From positions 1-64,000 of the forward strand of contig NZ_VNHX01000019.1 in assembly GCF_008124885.1 (NCBI RefSeq): DNA of 64,000 nucleotides. Reading direction: 5' to 3'. This DNA is from Sphingobacterium allocomposti. Lineage in GTDB: Bacteria > Bacteroidota > Bacteroidia > Sphingobacteriales > Sphingobacteriaceae. This document shows, piece by piece, positions 16,680 through 25,071 of this stretch. The notes below the pieces were generated by a model, which did no database searches, was not told where the DNA came from, and was given only the letters and a program-made list of their open reading frames with translations. Every line of letters starts with the position of its first letter. The stretch's first letter is position 1. A program made the position numbers and the translations under genes.

Positions 16680-18023
16680 ATGAAGAAACTAATCACAACC
16701 TTAACCAATATATGGAAAATTGAAGATTTACGTAACCGTATTATTACGACGTTACTACTTCTTCTCATCTACCGTATCGGTTGTCACGTGGTATTGCCAG
16801 GTGTCAACCCAGATGCATTAGGAGCAAAGAACAGTGAGGGCAATAGCATATTAGATCTGATCAATATGTTCGCCGGAGGTTCATTCTCTCGTTCGGCAAT
16901 TTTTGCGCTAGGCGTTATGCCGTACATTTCTGCATCTATCGTTGTTCAGTTATTGGGGATCGCGGTTCCTGCATTTCAGAAGATGCAGAAAGAAGGTGAA
17001 TCTGGTCGCAAGAAGATGAATCAGATCACACGTTATCTGACATTGGCCATTACCTTGGTTCAGGCAGTAGCGTATGTTAAAACGCAAGTTCCGGCCGAAG
17101 CCAAAACGTTGGCGGAACCGATGTTTACTATTCTTTCGGCTATTGTATTGACAGCAGGTACCCTGTTTGTGATGTGGCTTGGTGAAAAAATTACGGATAA
17201 AGGTATTGGTAACGGTATCTCGCTGATCATTATGGCGGGTATCATCGCGCAGTTGCCGGCCGGTATCGTAGCAGAGTGGGGATCTCGGATGAGTCCTAGC
17301 GGCGGAGGACCTATTCCACTCTTGTTGGAGTTTGTGGCTCTTTTCTTTGTCGTCATCTTTGCTATTTTGGTTGTACAGGGGATCCGTAAGGTGCCTGTGC
17401 AATATGCCAAGAAGATCGTTGGCAACAAGCAGGTTGGTGGTGTCCGTCAGTATATTCCGTTGAAGGTTAATGCTGCGGGCGTTATGCCGATCATTTTCGC
17501 TCAGGCGATTATGTTCTTACCAATGGCTTTGTCTCAGTTTTTTCCGAATTTACAGTCTGAGTTTTTAACTTCATTAAGCAACTATACGTCAGTCGCGTAC
17601 AATGTGACTTTTGCGTTGCTGATCATTGCGTTCACGTTCTTTTATACCGCTATCATGGTGAATCCCCAACAGATGTCGGAGGATATGAAAAAGAACGGCG
17701 GATTCATTCCCGGCATTAAGCCTGGTTACGACACGAACATATTTATCGACAACGTGATCTCGCGCATTACTTTTCCAGGTGCCATCTTTATAGCGATTAT
17801 CGCTATTATGCCGGCCTTGGCAAGTAAGTTAGGTGTAAACAACCAGTTTGCGCACTTTTACGGAGGTACATCGTTATTGATTTTGGTTGGTGTGGTTTTA
17901 GATACGCTTCAGCAGATCGAGAGCCATTTATTGATGCGTCATTATGACGGATTGATGAAAACGGGAAGAGTGAAGGGGCGTTCGACGGCCACGGTAGAAG
18001 GTATGGATCAATCAGCGATTTAA
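16680..18023 (+). CDS. secY: Preprotein translocase subunit SecY
   Basis: A 447-residue, ten-helix channel of the Sec translocon. The N terminus LRNRIITTLLLLLIYRIGCH leads into the first helix; the plug region carries LDLINMFAGGSFSRSAIFAL; the second signature GVMPYISASIVVQLL follows. The length is normal. It sits, as in most bacteria, between rplO and map; adk is not interposed. Confidence 0.98.
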   Translation: MKKLITTLTNIWKIEDLRNRIITTLLLLLIYRIGCHVVLPGVNPDALGAKNSEGNSILDLINMFAGGSFSRSAIFALGVMPYISASIVVQLLGIAVPAFQKMQKEGESGRKKMNQITRYLTLAITLVQAVAYVKTQVPAEAKTLAEPMFTILSAIVLTAGTLFVMWLGEKITDKGIGNGISLIIMAGIIAQLPAGIVAEWGSRMSPSGGGPIPLLLEFVALFFVVIFAILVVQGIRKVPVQYAKKIVGNKQVGGVRQYIPLKVNAAGVMPIIFAQAIMFLPMALSQFFPNLQSEFLTSLSNYTSVAYNVTFALLIIAFTFFYTAIMVNPQQMSEDMKKNGGFIPGIKPGYDTNIFIDNVISRITFPGAIFIAIIAIMPALASKLGVNNQFAHFYGGTSLLILVGVVLDTLQQIESHLLMRHYDGLMKTGRVKGRSTATVEGMDQSAI

Positions 18024-18031
18024 ACGGATTA

Positions 18032-18814
18032 ATGTCTAAAGTTTATTATAAAACCGAAGAACAAATCGAGCAAATACGAGAGTCTGCTAATGTACTCTCG
18101 TTATTGCTTGGTGAGATTGCCAGAGAAATTAAACCTGGAATCACGACACTTTCTCTCGACAAGTTAGCCTATGATTTTATTCACGATCATGGCGGAACTC
18201 CTGCGTTTTTAAATTACCATGGTTTTCCTTTTTCGCTCTGTATCTCAGTTAACGATCAGATCGTTCATGGTTTTCCGGGCGATTATGTGATCAAGGATGG
18301 AGACTTGGTGTCTGTCGACGGTGGCGTCAACTTAAATGGTTTTATCAGTGACTCGGCATATACGTTTGGCGTGGGAGAGATTTCGCCGGAGGCCCAGCAG
18401 CTTTTGGATGTTACTAAGGCCTCATTGTTCAAAGGAATCGAACAGGCGGTGGCAGGAAAGCGGATAGGCGATATCTCGTCGGCTATCCAAGAGCATGTGG
18501 CTCCGTATAATTACGGCATAGTCAGAGAGCTGGTTGGCCATGGTGTTGGTTTACACCTGCACGAAAAGCCCGAGGTGCCAAATTATGGCAGACGGGGCAC
18601 CGGTCCGAAATTGGAGACCGGTTTGGTTATCTGTATAGAGCCAATGATTAATGCAGGTAAAGCCGGCGTGAAGTTTTGGGACGACGGGTGGACCGTGAGT
18701 ACCGTAGATGGGAAGCTATCTGCGCATTTCGAACAGATGGTAGCCATCCGCAAAGGGGAGCCCGACGTTTTGCTAACGTTCGAGCACGTAGAGAAAGTTT
18801 TGGATAAAAAGTAG
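18032..18814 (+). CDS. map: Type I methionine aminopeptidase
   Basis: A 260-residue metalloprotease that removes the initiator Met. Metal ligands can be followed through SVDGGVNLNGFISDSAY (two Asp), GHGVGLHLHEKP (His), CIEPMI (Glu) and HFEQMVAI (Glu). It follows secY by eight bases, so it is in the same transcript. Confidence 0.97.
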   Translation: MSKVYYKTEEQIEQIRESANVLSLLLGEIAREIKPGITTLSLDKLAYDFIHDHGGTPAFLNYHGFPFSLCISVNDQIVHGFPGDYVIKDGDLVSVDGGVNLNGFISDSAYTFGVGEISPEAQQLLDVTKASLFKGIEQAVAGKRIGDISSAIQEHVAPYNYGIVRELVGHGVGLHLHEKPEVPNYGRRGTGPKLETGLVICIEPMINAGKAGVKFWDDGWTVSTVDGKLSAHFEQMVAIRKGEPDVLLTFEHVEKVLDKK

Positions 18815-18844
18815 TTGGGTTTCAATATTTTTTATTTATCTTTG
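18815..18844 (+). promoter_or_regulatory. Promoter of infA
   Basis: TTG (18815-18817), a 19-bp spacer and TATCTTTG (18837-18844) form a consensus Bacteroidota promoter directly after the map stop codon. It gives infA and the alpha operon their own start. Confidence 0.7.
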
Positions 18845-18887
18845 CACTCCTGTTTGTGCAGGCTAAATGTAAATTAAGTTAGAGCAT

Positions 18888-19106
18888 ATGGCTAAACAAG
18901 CCTCAATAGAACAAGACGGTATAATTAGAGAAGCGCTTTCAAACGCTATGTTCCGCGTAGAATTGGAAAATGGTCATGAGATTATTGCTCATATCTCTGG
19001 CAAGATGCGTATGCATTACATCAAGATTCTTCCGGGGGACAAAGTGAAATTGGAAATGTCTCCTTATGATTTAACAAAAGGAAGGATTACATATCGCTAC
19101 AAGTAA
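18888..19106 (+). CDS. infA: Translation initiation factor IF-1
   Basis: A 72-residue S1-like OB-fold protein that blocks the A-site during initiation. It is essentially canonical: [17 protein letters not shown], then [20 protein letters not shown] and [15 protein letters not shown]. Confidence 0.98.
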   Translation: MAKQASIEQDGIIREALSNAMFRVELENGHEIIAHISGKMRMHYIKILPGDKVKLEMSPYDLTKGRITYRYK

Positions 19107-19149
19107 CGGTGTGTTTTCTTGGTATAACTAGCTTTTAAATATTATTACA

Positions 19150-19266
19150 ATGAAAGTAAGAGCATCAATAAAAAAACGTAGCGCGGACTGCAAGATCATC
19201 CGTCGCAAAGGAAAGGTTTTTGTAATCAACAAAAAGAACCCTAAGTTTAAACAACGTCAAGGGTAG
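19150..19266 (+). CDS. rpmJ: 50S ribosomal protein L36, zinc-free form
   Basis: A 38-residue bL36 beginning [20 protein letters not shown] and ending KFKQRQG. Of the classic zinc ligands (Cys11, Cys14, Cys27, His32) only Cys14 remains; position 11 is Ser. It is therefore a C-minus L36, not dependent on zinc. Its place between infA and rpsM is standard. Confidence 0.95.
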   Translation: MKVRASIKKRSADCKIIRRKGKVFVINKKNPKFKQRQG

Positions 19267-19294
19267 TTATTAACATAATCGCTTAAAGTATTAT

Positions 19295-19672
19295 ATGGCA
19301 AGAATAGCAGGTATAGATTTACCTAAAAACAAAAGAGGCGTTATAGGCCTTACCTATATTTTCGGTATCGGTCGTGCTACTGCTGCTTATATCTTGGATA
19401 AAGCAGGTATCAGTGAGGACGTTAAGGTGTCTGAATGGAATGATGATCAATTGACAGCTATTCGTAACATCATTAACGATGAGATCAAAGTTGAAGGTGC
19501 TTTACGTTCTGAAGTTCAATTGAACATTAAACGCTTGATGGATATTGGTTGTTACCGCGGCCTACGTCACCGTAAGCACTTACCTGTTCGTGGTCAACGT
19601 ACGAAAAACAACTCCCGTACCCGTAAAGGTAAGCGTAAAACAGTTGCAAACAAGAAAAAAGCTACTAAATAA
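19295..19672 (+). CDS. rpsM: 30S ribosomal protein S13
   Basis: A 125-residue uS13 of the 30S head, contacting the P-site tRNA and the L5 bridge. It starts [20 protein letters not shown] and has the [20 protein letters not shown] signature and a basic tail. Confidence 0.98.
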   Translation: MARIAGIDLPKNKRGVIGLTYIFGIGRATAAYILDKAGISEDVKVSEWNDDQLTAIRNIINDEIKVEGALRSEVQLNIKRLMDIGCYRGLRHRKHLPVRGQRTKNNSRTRKGKRKTVANKKKATK

Positions 19673-19682
19673 TAATTAAGAA

Positions 19683-20072
19683 ATGGCTAAAAGTAAAAAG
19701 GTTACTAAGAAGCGTATCGTCGTTATTGAGCCTGTAGGTCAAGCTCATATCAACGCTACCTTTAACAACATTATTGTTACGTTGACAAATAATCAAGGTC
19801 AAACTATTTCATGGTCTTCGGCTGGAAAAATGGGCTTCAGAGGTTCTAAGAAGAACACTCCATATGCAGCATCTCAAGCAGCTGGCGATTGTGGTAAAGT
19901 AGCCTACGATCTTGGTTTGCGTAAAGTTGAGGTTTTTGTGAAAGGACCTGGTGCAGGACGTGAGTCAGCGATCCGTACATTGCAAACTGTTGGGATCGAT
20001 GTGACAACTATTAAGGATATCACTCCACTTCCACACAACGGTTGTCGTCCTCCAAAACGCAGAAGAGTTTAA
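19683..20072 (+). CDS. rpsK: 30S ribosomal protein S11
   Basis: A 129-residue uS11 of the platform. [20 protein letters not shown] and the C-terminal [20 protein letters not shown] are diagnostic. Confidence 0.98.
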   Translation: MAKSKKVTKKRIVVIEPVGQAHINATFNNIIVTLTNNQGQTISWSSAGKMGFRGSKKNTPYAASQAAGDCGKVAYDLGLRKVEVFVKGPGAGRESAIRTLQTVGIDVTTIKDITPLPHNGCRPPKRRRV

Positions 20073-20100
20073 TAATATTTATTGTTTAAGATAAGATTCG

Positions 20101-20115
20101 TCAGCTATAGGCTGA
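20101..20115 (+). promoter_or_regulatory. Small hairpin in the rpsD leader
   Basis: TCAGC (20101-20105) pairs with GCTGA (20111-20115) in the 68-bp spacer before rpsD. S4 is a known autogenous repressor in other phyla, so this is a plausible site, but the stem is short. Confidence 0.3.
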
Positions 20116-20140
20116 TAGATACTTCAAACAGAACGAAAAA

Positions 20141-20749
20141 ATGGCAAGATATACCGGACCTAAGTCCAAAATAGCTCGTAAATTCAGAGAACCAATTTTT
20201 GGTCCAGATAAAGCATTAGAGAAAAAAAATTATCCTCCGGGACAACATGGTCCCTCAAAAAGAAGAGGTAAACAATCTGAATATGCTGTTCAGTTGTTAG
20301 AAAAGCAAAAGGCAAAATATACATACGGTGTGTTGGAGCGTCAGTTCCGTACATTGTTTGGTAAGGCGTCTGCAAAACAAGGTATCACGGGAGAGAACTT
20401 CCTGAAATTGTTGGAAGCTCGTTTGGATAATGTGGTTTACCGTTTAGGTATTGCACCTACCCGTGCAGCAGCGCGCCAGTTGGTTTCCCATAAGCATATT
20501 ACTGTTAACGGCGAAGTTGTTAACATCCCATCATATAGCCTACGTCCCGGTGATGTAGTGTCTGTCCGTGAGCGTTCAAGAACGTTGGAAGCTATCACGG
20601 CTTCTGTAGAAGGCAGAAAGATCAACAAATTCAGTTGGTTGGAGTGGAACGCGAACGAATTAACAGGAACCTTTGTTTCTTTCCCTGAGAGAGCTGATAT
20701 TCCTGAAAACATTAAAGAGAATTTAATCGTAGAGTTGTACTCTAAATAA
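20141..20749 (+). CDS. rpsD: 30S ribosomal protein S4
   Basis: A 202-residue uS4, a primary 16S binder. The N terminus [18 protein letters not shown] is of the zinc-free type, and the S4 RNA-binding domain starts at [20 protein letters not shown]. The length is as expected. Confidence 0.98.
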   Translation: MARYTGPKSKIARKFREPIFGPDKALEKKNYPPGQHGPSKRRGKQSEYAVQLLEKQKAKYTYGVLERQFRTLFGKASAKQGITGENFLKLLEARLDNVVYRLGIAPTRAAARQLVSHKHITVNGEVVNIPSYSLRPGDVVSVRERSRTLEAITASVEGRKINKFSWLEWNANELTGTFVSFPERADIPENIKENLIVELYSK

Positions 20750-20757
20750 TAATTAAT

Positions 20758-20796
20758 AGAGATAAGCGTGTGCTAAAACAGTGCATGCTTATCTCT
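20758..20796 (+). other. Hairpin between rpsD and rpoA
   Basis: AGAGATAAGC (20758-20767) pairs perfectly with GCTTATCTCT (20787-20796), and the loop can add further pairs. The following bases (GTTATATTTTAC) are not a clean T-run. It may lower or stabilise rpoA expression relative to S4. Confidence 0.55.
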
Positions 20797-20839
20797 GTTA
20801 TATTTTACGTTATTAATAAAAACTTTTAAAAAGAAATAA

Positions 20840-21832
20840 ATGGCAATTTTAGCATTTCAAAGACCGGATAAAGTTATCATGCAAAAATCGACTGATTTTG
20901 ATGGTACTTTCGAATTTCGTCCATTAGAGCCAGGTTTTGGTGTAACTATTGGTAATGCTTTGCGCCGTATTTTATTGTCCTCACTTGAAGGATATGCAAT
21001 TACGTCGGTAAGGTTTTCAGGCGTTTCGCACGAATTCTCTACTATCAAAGGTGTGGTTGAAGATGTTACGGAGATCATCCTGAACTTGAAACAGGTGCGT
21101 TTTAAAAAGACAGGTGAACAGGGTGACAATGAAAAGATCTTTGTAGTAATCAATGGTCAGGAACAATTCAAAGCCGGTGACATTACTAAGTTCTCGAATA
21201 ACTTCACGGTATTAAATCCTGACTTAGTTATCTGCAATATGGATAGCAGCGTAACTATCGAAGTGGAATTATCTGTAGCCAAAGGACGCGGTTATGTAAA
21301 TGCTGAAGAGAATAAAGTTGCTGATGGCCCTGTAGGGGTAATCGCCGTCGACTCCATCTACACGCCTATTAAAAATGTAAAATATACAATCGAGAACTAT
21401 CGTGTTGAGCAAAAAACGGATTACGAGAAGTTATTGCTTGATATTTCTACCGATGGCTCTATTCATCCTGAAGAAGCTTTGAAAGAAGCTGCCAAAATTC
21501 TGATTCAGCACTTTATGTTGTTCTCTGACGAGAACATGCTGTTGGAATCGCAGACGAAAGAAGAGACAAAAGTTGTTGATGAAGAGATTTTACATATGCG
21601 TAAAATTCTGAAAACAGAGTTGGTGGATCTAGATCTTTCTGTACGCGCATTGAACTGCCTGAAAGCTGCGGATATCCGTACGTTGGCGGAGCTTGTTACA
21701 TACGATGTGGCAGACATGTTGAAGTTCCGTAACTTCGGTAAGAAGTCGTTGAGCGAAATCCAGGAGCTAGTGAAGTCAAAAGGATTGTCTTTTGGGATGA
21801 ATTTAGCTAAGTATAAATTAGACGAAGAATAA
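20840..21832 (+). CDS. rpoA: RNA polymerase subunit alpha
   Basis: A 330-residue alpha subunit. The N-terminal dimerisation domain contains [20 protein letters not shown]; the C-terminal domain, which binds UP elements and activators, contains [16 protein letters not shown] and [15 protein letters not shown]. Both domains are complete. Confidence 0.98.
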   Translation: MAILAFQRPDKVIMQKSTDFDGTFEFRPLEPGFGVTIGNALRRILLSSLEGYAITSVRFSGVSHEFSTIKGVVEDVTEIILNLKQVRFKKTGEQGDNEKIFVVINGQEQFKAGDITKFSNNFTVLNPDLVICNMDSSVTIEVELSVAKGRGYVNAEENKVADGPVGVIAVDSIYTPIKNVKYTIENYRVEQKTDYEKLLLDISTDGSIHPEEALKEAAKILIQHFMLFSDENMLLESQTKEETKVVDEEILHMRKILKTELVDLDLSVRALNCLKAADIRTLAELVTYDVADMLKFRNFGKKSLSEIQELVKSKGLSFGMNLAKYKLDEE

Positions 21833-21879
21833 AACTAGTAACAAAATAAGCGACCTGTTGCGTAATTCCTCGAACGAAG

Positions 21880-21943
21880 TCGTAAGTCAGAAAATAGAAG
21901 TCAGCGATTTTTCTCACTTCATCCTTCTTACTTCTAACTTCCG
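21880..21943. repeat. Purine arm/pyrimidine arm intergenic repeat
   Basis: In the 141-bp rpoA-rplQ spacer, a purine-rich arm (GTAAGTCAGAAAATAGAAGT) is followed by TTTCTCACTTC and a pyrimidine-rich arm ending CTTCTAACTTCC. The arms are partly complementary. The same end motif closes the element at 221-338. Confidence 0.45.
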
Positions 21944-21973
21944 CGAACGGTACGCACAAAAAACAACAAAAAA

Positions 21974-22522
21974 ATGAGACACGGAAAAAAAGTAAATCAC
22001 TTAGGCCGCACTGACAGTCACCGTAAGGCGATGTTGGCTAATATGGCGACTTCATTAATCAAACACAAACGTATTACAACAACGTTGGCGAAAGCAAAGG
22101 CGTTGCGTACATATGTTGAGCCGTTGATCACGAAATCAAAAAATGATACGACGCATTCACGTCGTACCGTATTTGCGTATTTGAAGGACAAAGAAGCCGT
22201 TACGATTCTGTTCCGCGAGATATCGGAAAAGGTAGCGTCACGTCCAGGTGGCTACACACGTATTATCAAGTTGGAAAACCGTCTAGGAGACAACGCTGAG
22301 ATGGCGTTTGTTGAATTGGTAGACTATAACGAAGTATACGGTAAAACAGCGAAAACAGAGAAGAAGTCTACGCGTCGTCGTGGCGGTGCTAAAAAGAAGG
22401 CTGCTGAAACTGCTGCTGTAGAAGCGGCCGAAGAAGTGAAGGCCGAAGAAACTCCGGTGGCAGAGGAAACACCTGCGACTGAAGCTCCAGAAGCTCCAGC
22501 TACGGAAGAGAAAAAAGATTAA
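21974..22522 (+). CDS. rplQ: 50S ribosomal protein L17 with acidic tail
   Basis: A 182-residue bL17. The first 120 residues are canonical ([40 protein letters not shown]). A Lys/Arg-rich stretch and then an Ala/Glu/Pro-rich acidic tail of about 50 residues follow. It is the last gene of the cluster and is followed by a strong terminator. Confidence 0.97.
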   Translation: MRHGKKVNHLGRTDSHRKAMLANMATSLIKHKRITTTLAKAKALRTYVEPLITKSKNDTTHSRRTVFAYLKDKEAVTILFREISEKVASRPGGYTRIIKLENRLGDNAEMAFVELVDYNEVYGKTAKTEKKSTRRRGGAKKKAAETAAVEAAEEVKAEETPVAEETPATEAPEAPATEEKKD

Positions 22523-22543
22523 TTGAGATCTTGTCAATGATAT

Positions 22544-22570
22544 AGCCGTCCTCAAAAGGGACGGCTTTTC
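22544..22570 (+). terminator. Terminator of the alpha operon
   Basis: AGCCGTCC (22544-22551) and GGACGGCT (22559-22566) form a perfect 8-bp stem with a 7-nt loop and a T-rich tail. It lies 22 bp after the rplQ stop. Confidence 0.85.
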
Positions 22571-22792
22571 TATTTTTGTAGGGCCGGCGCGGTTTCGGCA
22601 GATGGAATCGCGGTACTATTTTAATTCGACCCTGACGGGGTCGTATCCGTCCCAACACGTATAGGCTATACACATCGGGCCGCTTCGAGGTCATTTTTAT
22701 CGAACTGAGGTTCTGAAGTCTTCACGCTCACCGAAATTGACCGAATGTCGTTGGTGTGCGCTTACCGTTATCCTGAAGGACTTGAGGAAACA
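22571..22792. other. Gene-free spacer after the ribosomal cluster
   Basis: No gene is recognised between the rplQ terminator and the convergent phytase terminator. A small CGACCC/GGGTCG hairpin is present near 22628-22645. An open frame beginning at 22745 on the plus strand runs antisense into the phytase gene and has no recognisable sequence. Confidence 0.5.
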
Positions 22793-22832
22793 ACACAGCC
22801 CGTAGTGGCCAAAGGGCTATTACGGGCTGTGT
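22793..22832 (-). terminator. Terminator downstream of the phytase gene
   Basis: ACACAGCCCGTA (22793-22804) and TACGGGCTGTGT (22821-22832) form a perfect 12-bp stem. Read on the minus strand it is followed by TGTTTCC, a weak T-tract. It lies about 75 bp past the end of the phytase gene. Confidence 0.6.
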
Positions 22833-22907
22833 GGGATTATCCGCTGTATTGCGCGGCGACAGCGTGGCGCTTGCCGCAGTACGTATCCGAAGGATCGGAC
22901 ATCTTCA

Positions 22908-23978
22908 TTATTTTTTTTCAGGAGCAGGATTCTGATCGATCCAATCCTGCAATAACCGCCAATCGTACAGCTGGAAAACCTTCCCGTTGCTCATGGCAAC
23001 AAACATACCCATCGGAAACTTATCGCCTAATGCTACGGATGTGGCATCTGCGCCGTCGCACTCTATGCTCGACAGCGGGATGTCAGCGATGAGGGTATGT
23101 GCATGAGGATCATTTTCTTCGCCTTCCCGTTTGTATACCAGGAACGTGTTGTTCTGCTGGTTTGAAACGAGAATATACCCCGTTTCCCTATCTTTCTTAT
23201 AGAGTGCGATGCCTTCGTGATCACGTTTGGCATCATGCTGTCCAAAAAAGGCAAGTTCCTCATTCCCTTTGTCCGGATCGGCATGGTACTTACGTATGCC
23301 GGCGGTTTCATCCGAGTAATAAACGTAACCCAACTCGTTGTCCACCGCGATGGCTTCTATCTCTTTCTTGCCGCTGTAGGCACCAAATTTGCGGATGACT
23401 TCTGCTTTCACGCTTCCGTCTGTGTCCGCCTGTAGTTTATATTGCCATAGATAGCTTCCCGAAGGTCCCGACTTCCTGCCGACGATGGCATGTATCTCGT
23501 TGGATGCCGAGTCAATTTGTTTCGTATACAGCGCTATACCCATGCCGTCCCGTTCTTCTTCTCCTTCGAAGATGGGAATGCCTCCATTATCTATGGGCTT
23601 TAAGTGGGGCAGTGCAAATACACGCATGGTTTGGGTTTTTCGTTCGGTGGCCACCGCTATGTCGGTTTTCACGCCATTGATCAATAGCCCATAGGCCACG
23701 TCTACGTTGTTGGGGCGTTGCATGCCTAGAAATTTGGTAACGACCTTTCCTTCTAAATCGTATACGTAAAGTCCGCCGCCCACTTCCTTGTCCGTGCCGA
23801 TAACCAAGCTTTTGGATGCGTCTTCCGGATGGATCCAGATCGCAGGGTCGTCGGTGTCGTTTTCGGTTGGTTCTGTAATGAGGGTCGGTGGAATGGCGTT
23901 ATCCGCCACCGGTGCTAATCCGCTCTGACATGAGGTCACTAATAGGACTAACGCGGGCCAGAAAAATAGTTTCTTCAT
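22908..23978 (-). CDS. Beta-propeller phytase lipoprotein
   Basis: A 356-residue 3-phytase of the beta-propeller class, which releases phosphate from phytate with calcium. A lipobox (VTSC, Cys17) anchors it to a membrane. Family segments include TENDTDDPAIWIHPEDASKS, FLGMQRPNNVDVAYG and DDE(T)AGIRKYHADPD. The length is normal. It is the last gene of a minus-strand group after a purple acid phosphatase (21-bp gap) and a TonB receptor, which points to organophosphate scavenging. Confidence 0.9.
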   Translation of the reverse strand: MKKLFFWPALVLLVTSCQSGLAPVADNAIPPTLITEPTENDTDDPAIWIHPEDASKSLVIGTDKEVGGGLYVYDLEGKVVTKFLGMQRPNNVDVAYGLLINGVKTDIAVATERKTQTMRVFALPHLKPIDNGGIPIFEGEEERDGMGIALYTKQIDSASNEIHAIVGRKSGPSGSYLWQYKLQADTDGSVKAEVIRKFGAYSGKKEIEAIAVDNELGYVYYSDETAGIRKYHADPDKGNEELAFFGQHDAKRDHEGIALYKKDRETGYILVSNQQNNTFLVYKREGEENDPHAHTLIADIPLSSIECDGADATSVALGDKFPMGMFVAMSNGKVFQLYDWRLLQDWIDQNPAPEKK

Positions 23979-23999
23979 TGTTATATGTGTTTGGTGATG

Positions 24000-25001
24000 T
24001 TATTTTGTTACTTCATATTTATACAATACGGTCGCCCCTATCTTATCGGCGCGGACAGTCTGCACGAGCATTTTGCTACCTAGGATAGAAAACGTCATAA
24101 AACCCGGTTCGGCGGCAGAAAATATTGTTCCTTCTCGACGCCCTGTTTCACGTACTTCGCTGGCTGCTCCCGAAAGGAATTGTGTAGTAAAGCGGCCTTT
24201 AGGCTTGATAATCTGTAAATCGTGTTCATGGCCACAGATATAGGCATCAACCCGGTATTCGTCAAATAAGTCAGCAAATCTTTTCTCAAATAGTTTGGTA
24301 TCGTCACTATCTTTCCGTTTCCCTCCGGAATACAACGGGTGGTGCCCTACGACAATCTTCCATTTTACCTGTGGGTCGTCTGTTTTTAGCTGTTCGACGA
24401 GCCATTTGGTTTGTTTCGCAGTGTCCTGTTCTGCTAAGCCGTTATATTTTTCAGGGCTGTTATGATAGCTCTCAATATAGGGATTGGTATCCATAACAAT
24501 TAAAAGCATCTTCTCGTTGCCGTTTATTTCAAACGTTTTGCTATAGTATCGCGCGGGCATATTCCATCGTCTGCTTACATTGGAGTAGTCGATCTGCGCT
24601 TGTACATTCCCTCGATAGTCGTGGTTACCTAGGGCTACGTACCAATCGCGATACAGGCTAGGGTCTTTATAAACAGACTCGAACGATGAGATCCAGTGAT
24701 AATCCGCTACGCTTGCTACGCCATTAGGGTAGAAGTTATCGCCCACGGAAACGATAAATTCAGCGTCAAATACAATGGTGGCATGGCCTAGTTCGCGTGC
24801 TACATCTTGTTGGTAGTAGTCGCCTACACGGCCGAAATCGCCCAAGACTAAAAAACTGTAGCTGTCTTCCAGATAGGTCAAATCGGGAATATTGTTGCCT
24901 TTGTAACCTGTTTGCTTCTCGAATTCAAACGGAATTACCTGTCCGTATACGAAGAACAGGTTGAGCGAGATTATAATCGCTAAAAGTAATTTTTTCATCA
25001 T
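24000..25001 (-). CDS. Purple acid phosphatase-like metallophosphoesterase
   Basis: A 333-residue secreted phosphatase resembling tartrate-resistant acid phosphatase type 5. A signal peptide runs to about residue 20. The five metal-ligand blocks are all visible: GDFGR (54-58), GDNFY (87-91), GNHDY (125-129), GHHPLYSGG (from 219) and GHEHDL (257-262). It likely cleaves phosphomonoesters in the periplasm or outside the cell. It lies between the receptor and phytase genes. Confidence 0.88.
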   Translation of the reverse strand: MMKKLLLAIIISLNLFFVYGQVIPFEFEKQTGYKGNNIPDLTYLEDSYSFLVLGDFGRVGDYYQQDVARELGHATIVFDAEFIVSVGDNFYPNGVASVADYHWISSFESVYKDPSLYRDWYVALGNHDYRGNVQAQIDYSNVSRRWNMPARYYSKTFEINGNEKMLLIVMDTNPYIESYHNSPEKYNGLAEQDTAKQTKWLVEQLKTDDPQVKWKIVVGHHPLYSGGKRKDSDDTKLFEKRFADLFDEYRVDAYICGHEHDLQIIKPKGRFTTQFLSGAASEVRETGRREGTIFSAAEPGFMTFSILGSKMLVQTVRADKIGATVLYKYEVTK

Positions 25002-25012
25002 GCTTTATTTAT

Positions 25013-25052
25013 GTCAAAAACCAACAAAGACGATTCTTTGCTGGTTTTTGAC
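25013..25052 (-). terminator. Strong hairpin between receptor and phosphatase genes
   Basis: An 11-bp stem (25013-25023 with 25042-25052) is extended by an inner 5-bp stem (25025-25029 with 25036-25040). The minus-strand 3' arm contains TTTTTGAC, but no T-run follows. It probably attenuates or protects the transcript, so that the receptor and the two enzymes are made in different amounts. Confidence 0.55.
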
Positions 25053-25071
25053 TTGTACAATAATCGAGTTA

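Noticed and set aside
22628-22645. CGACCC/GGGTCG hairpin as a second terminator
   Set aside because: No T-run follows on either strand, and both flanking genes already have better terminators.
22745-23435. Plus-strand frames antisense to the phytase gene
   Set aside because: The minus-strand phytase is clearly real and these frames are shadows; the first also runs through the phytase terminator.
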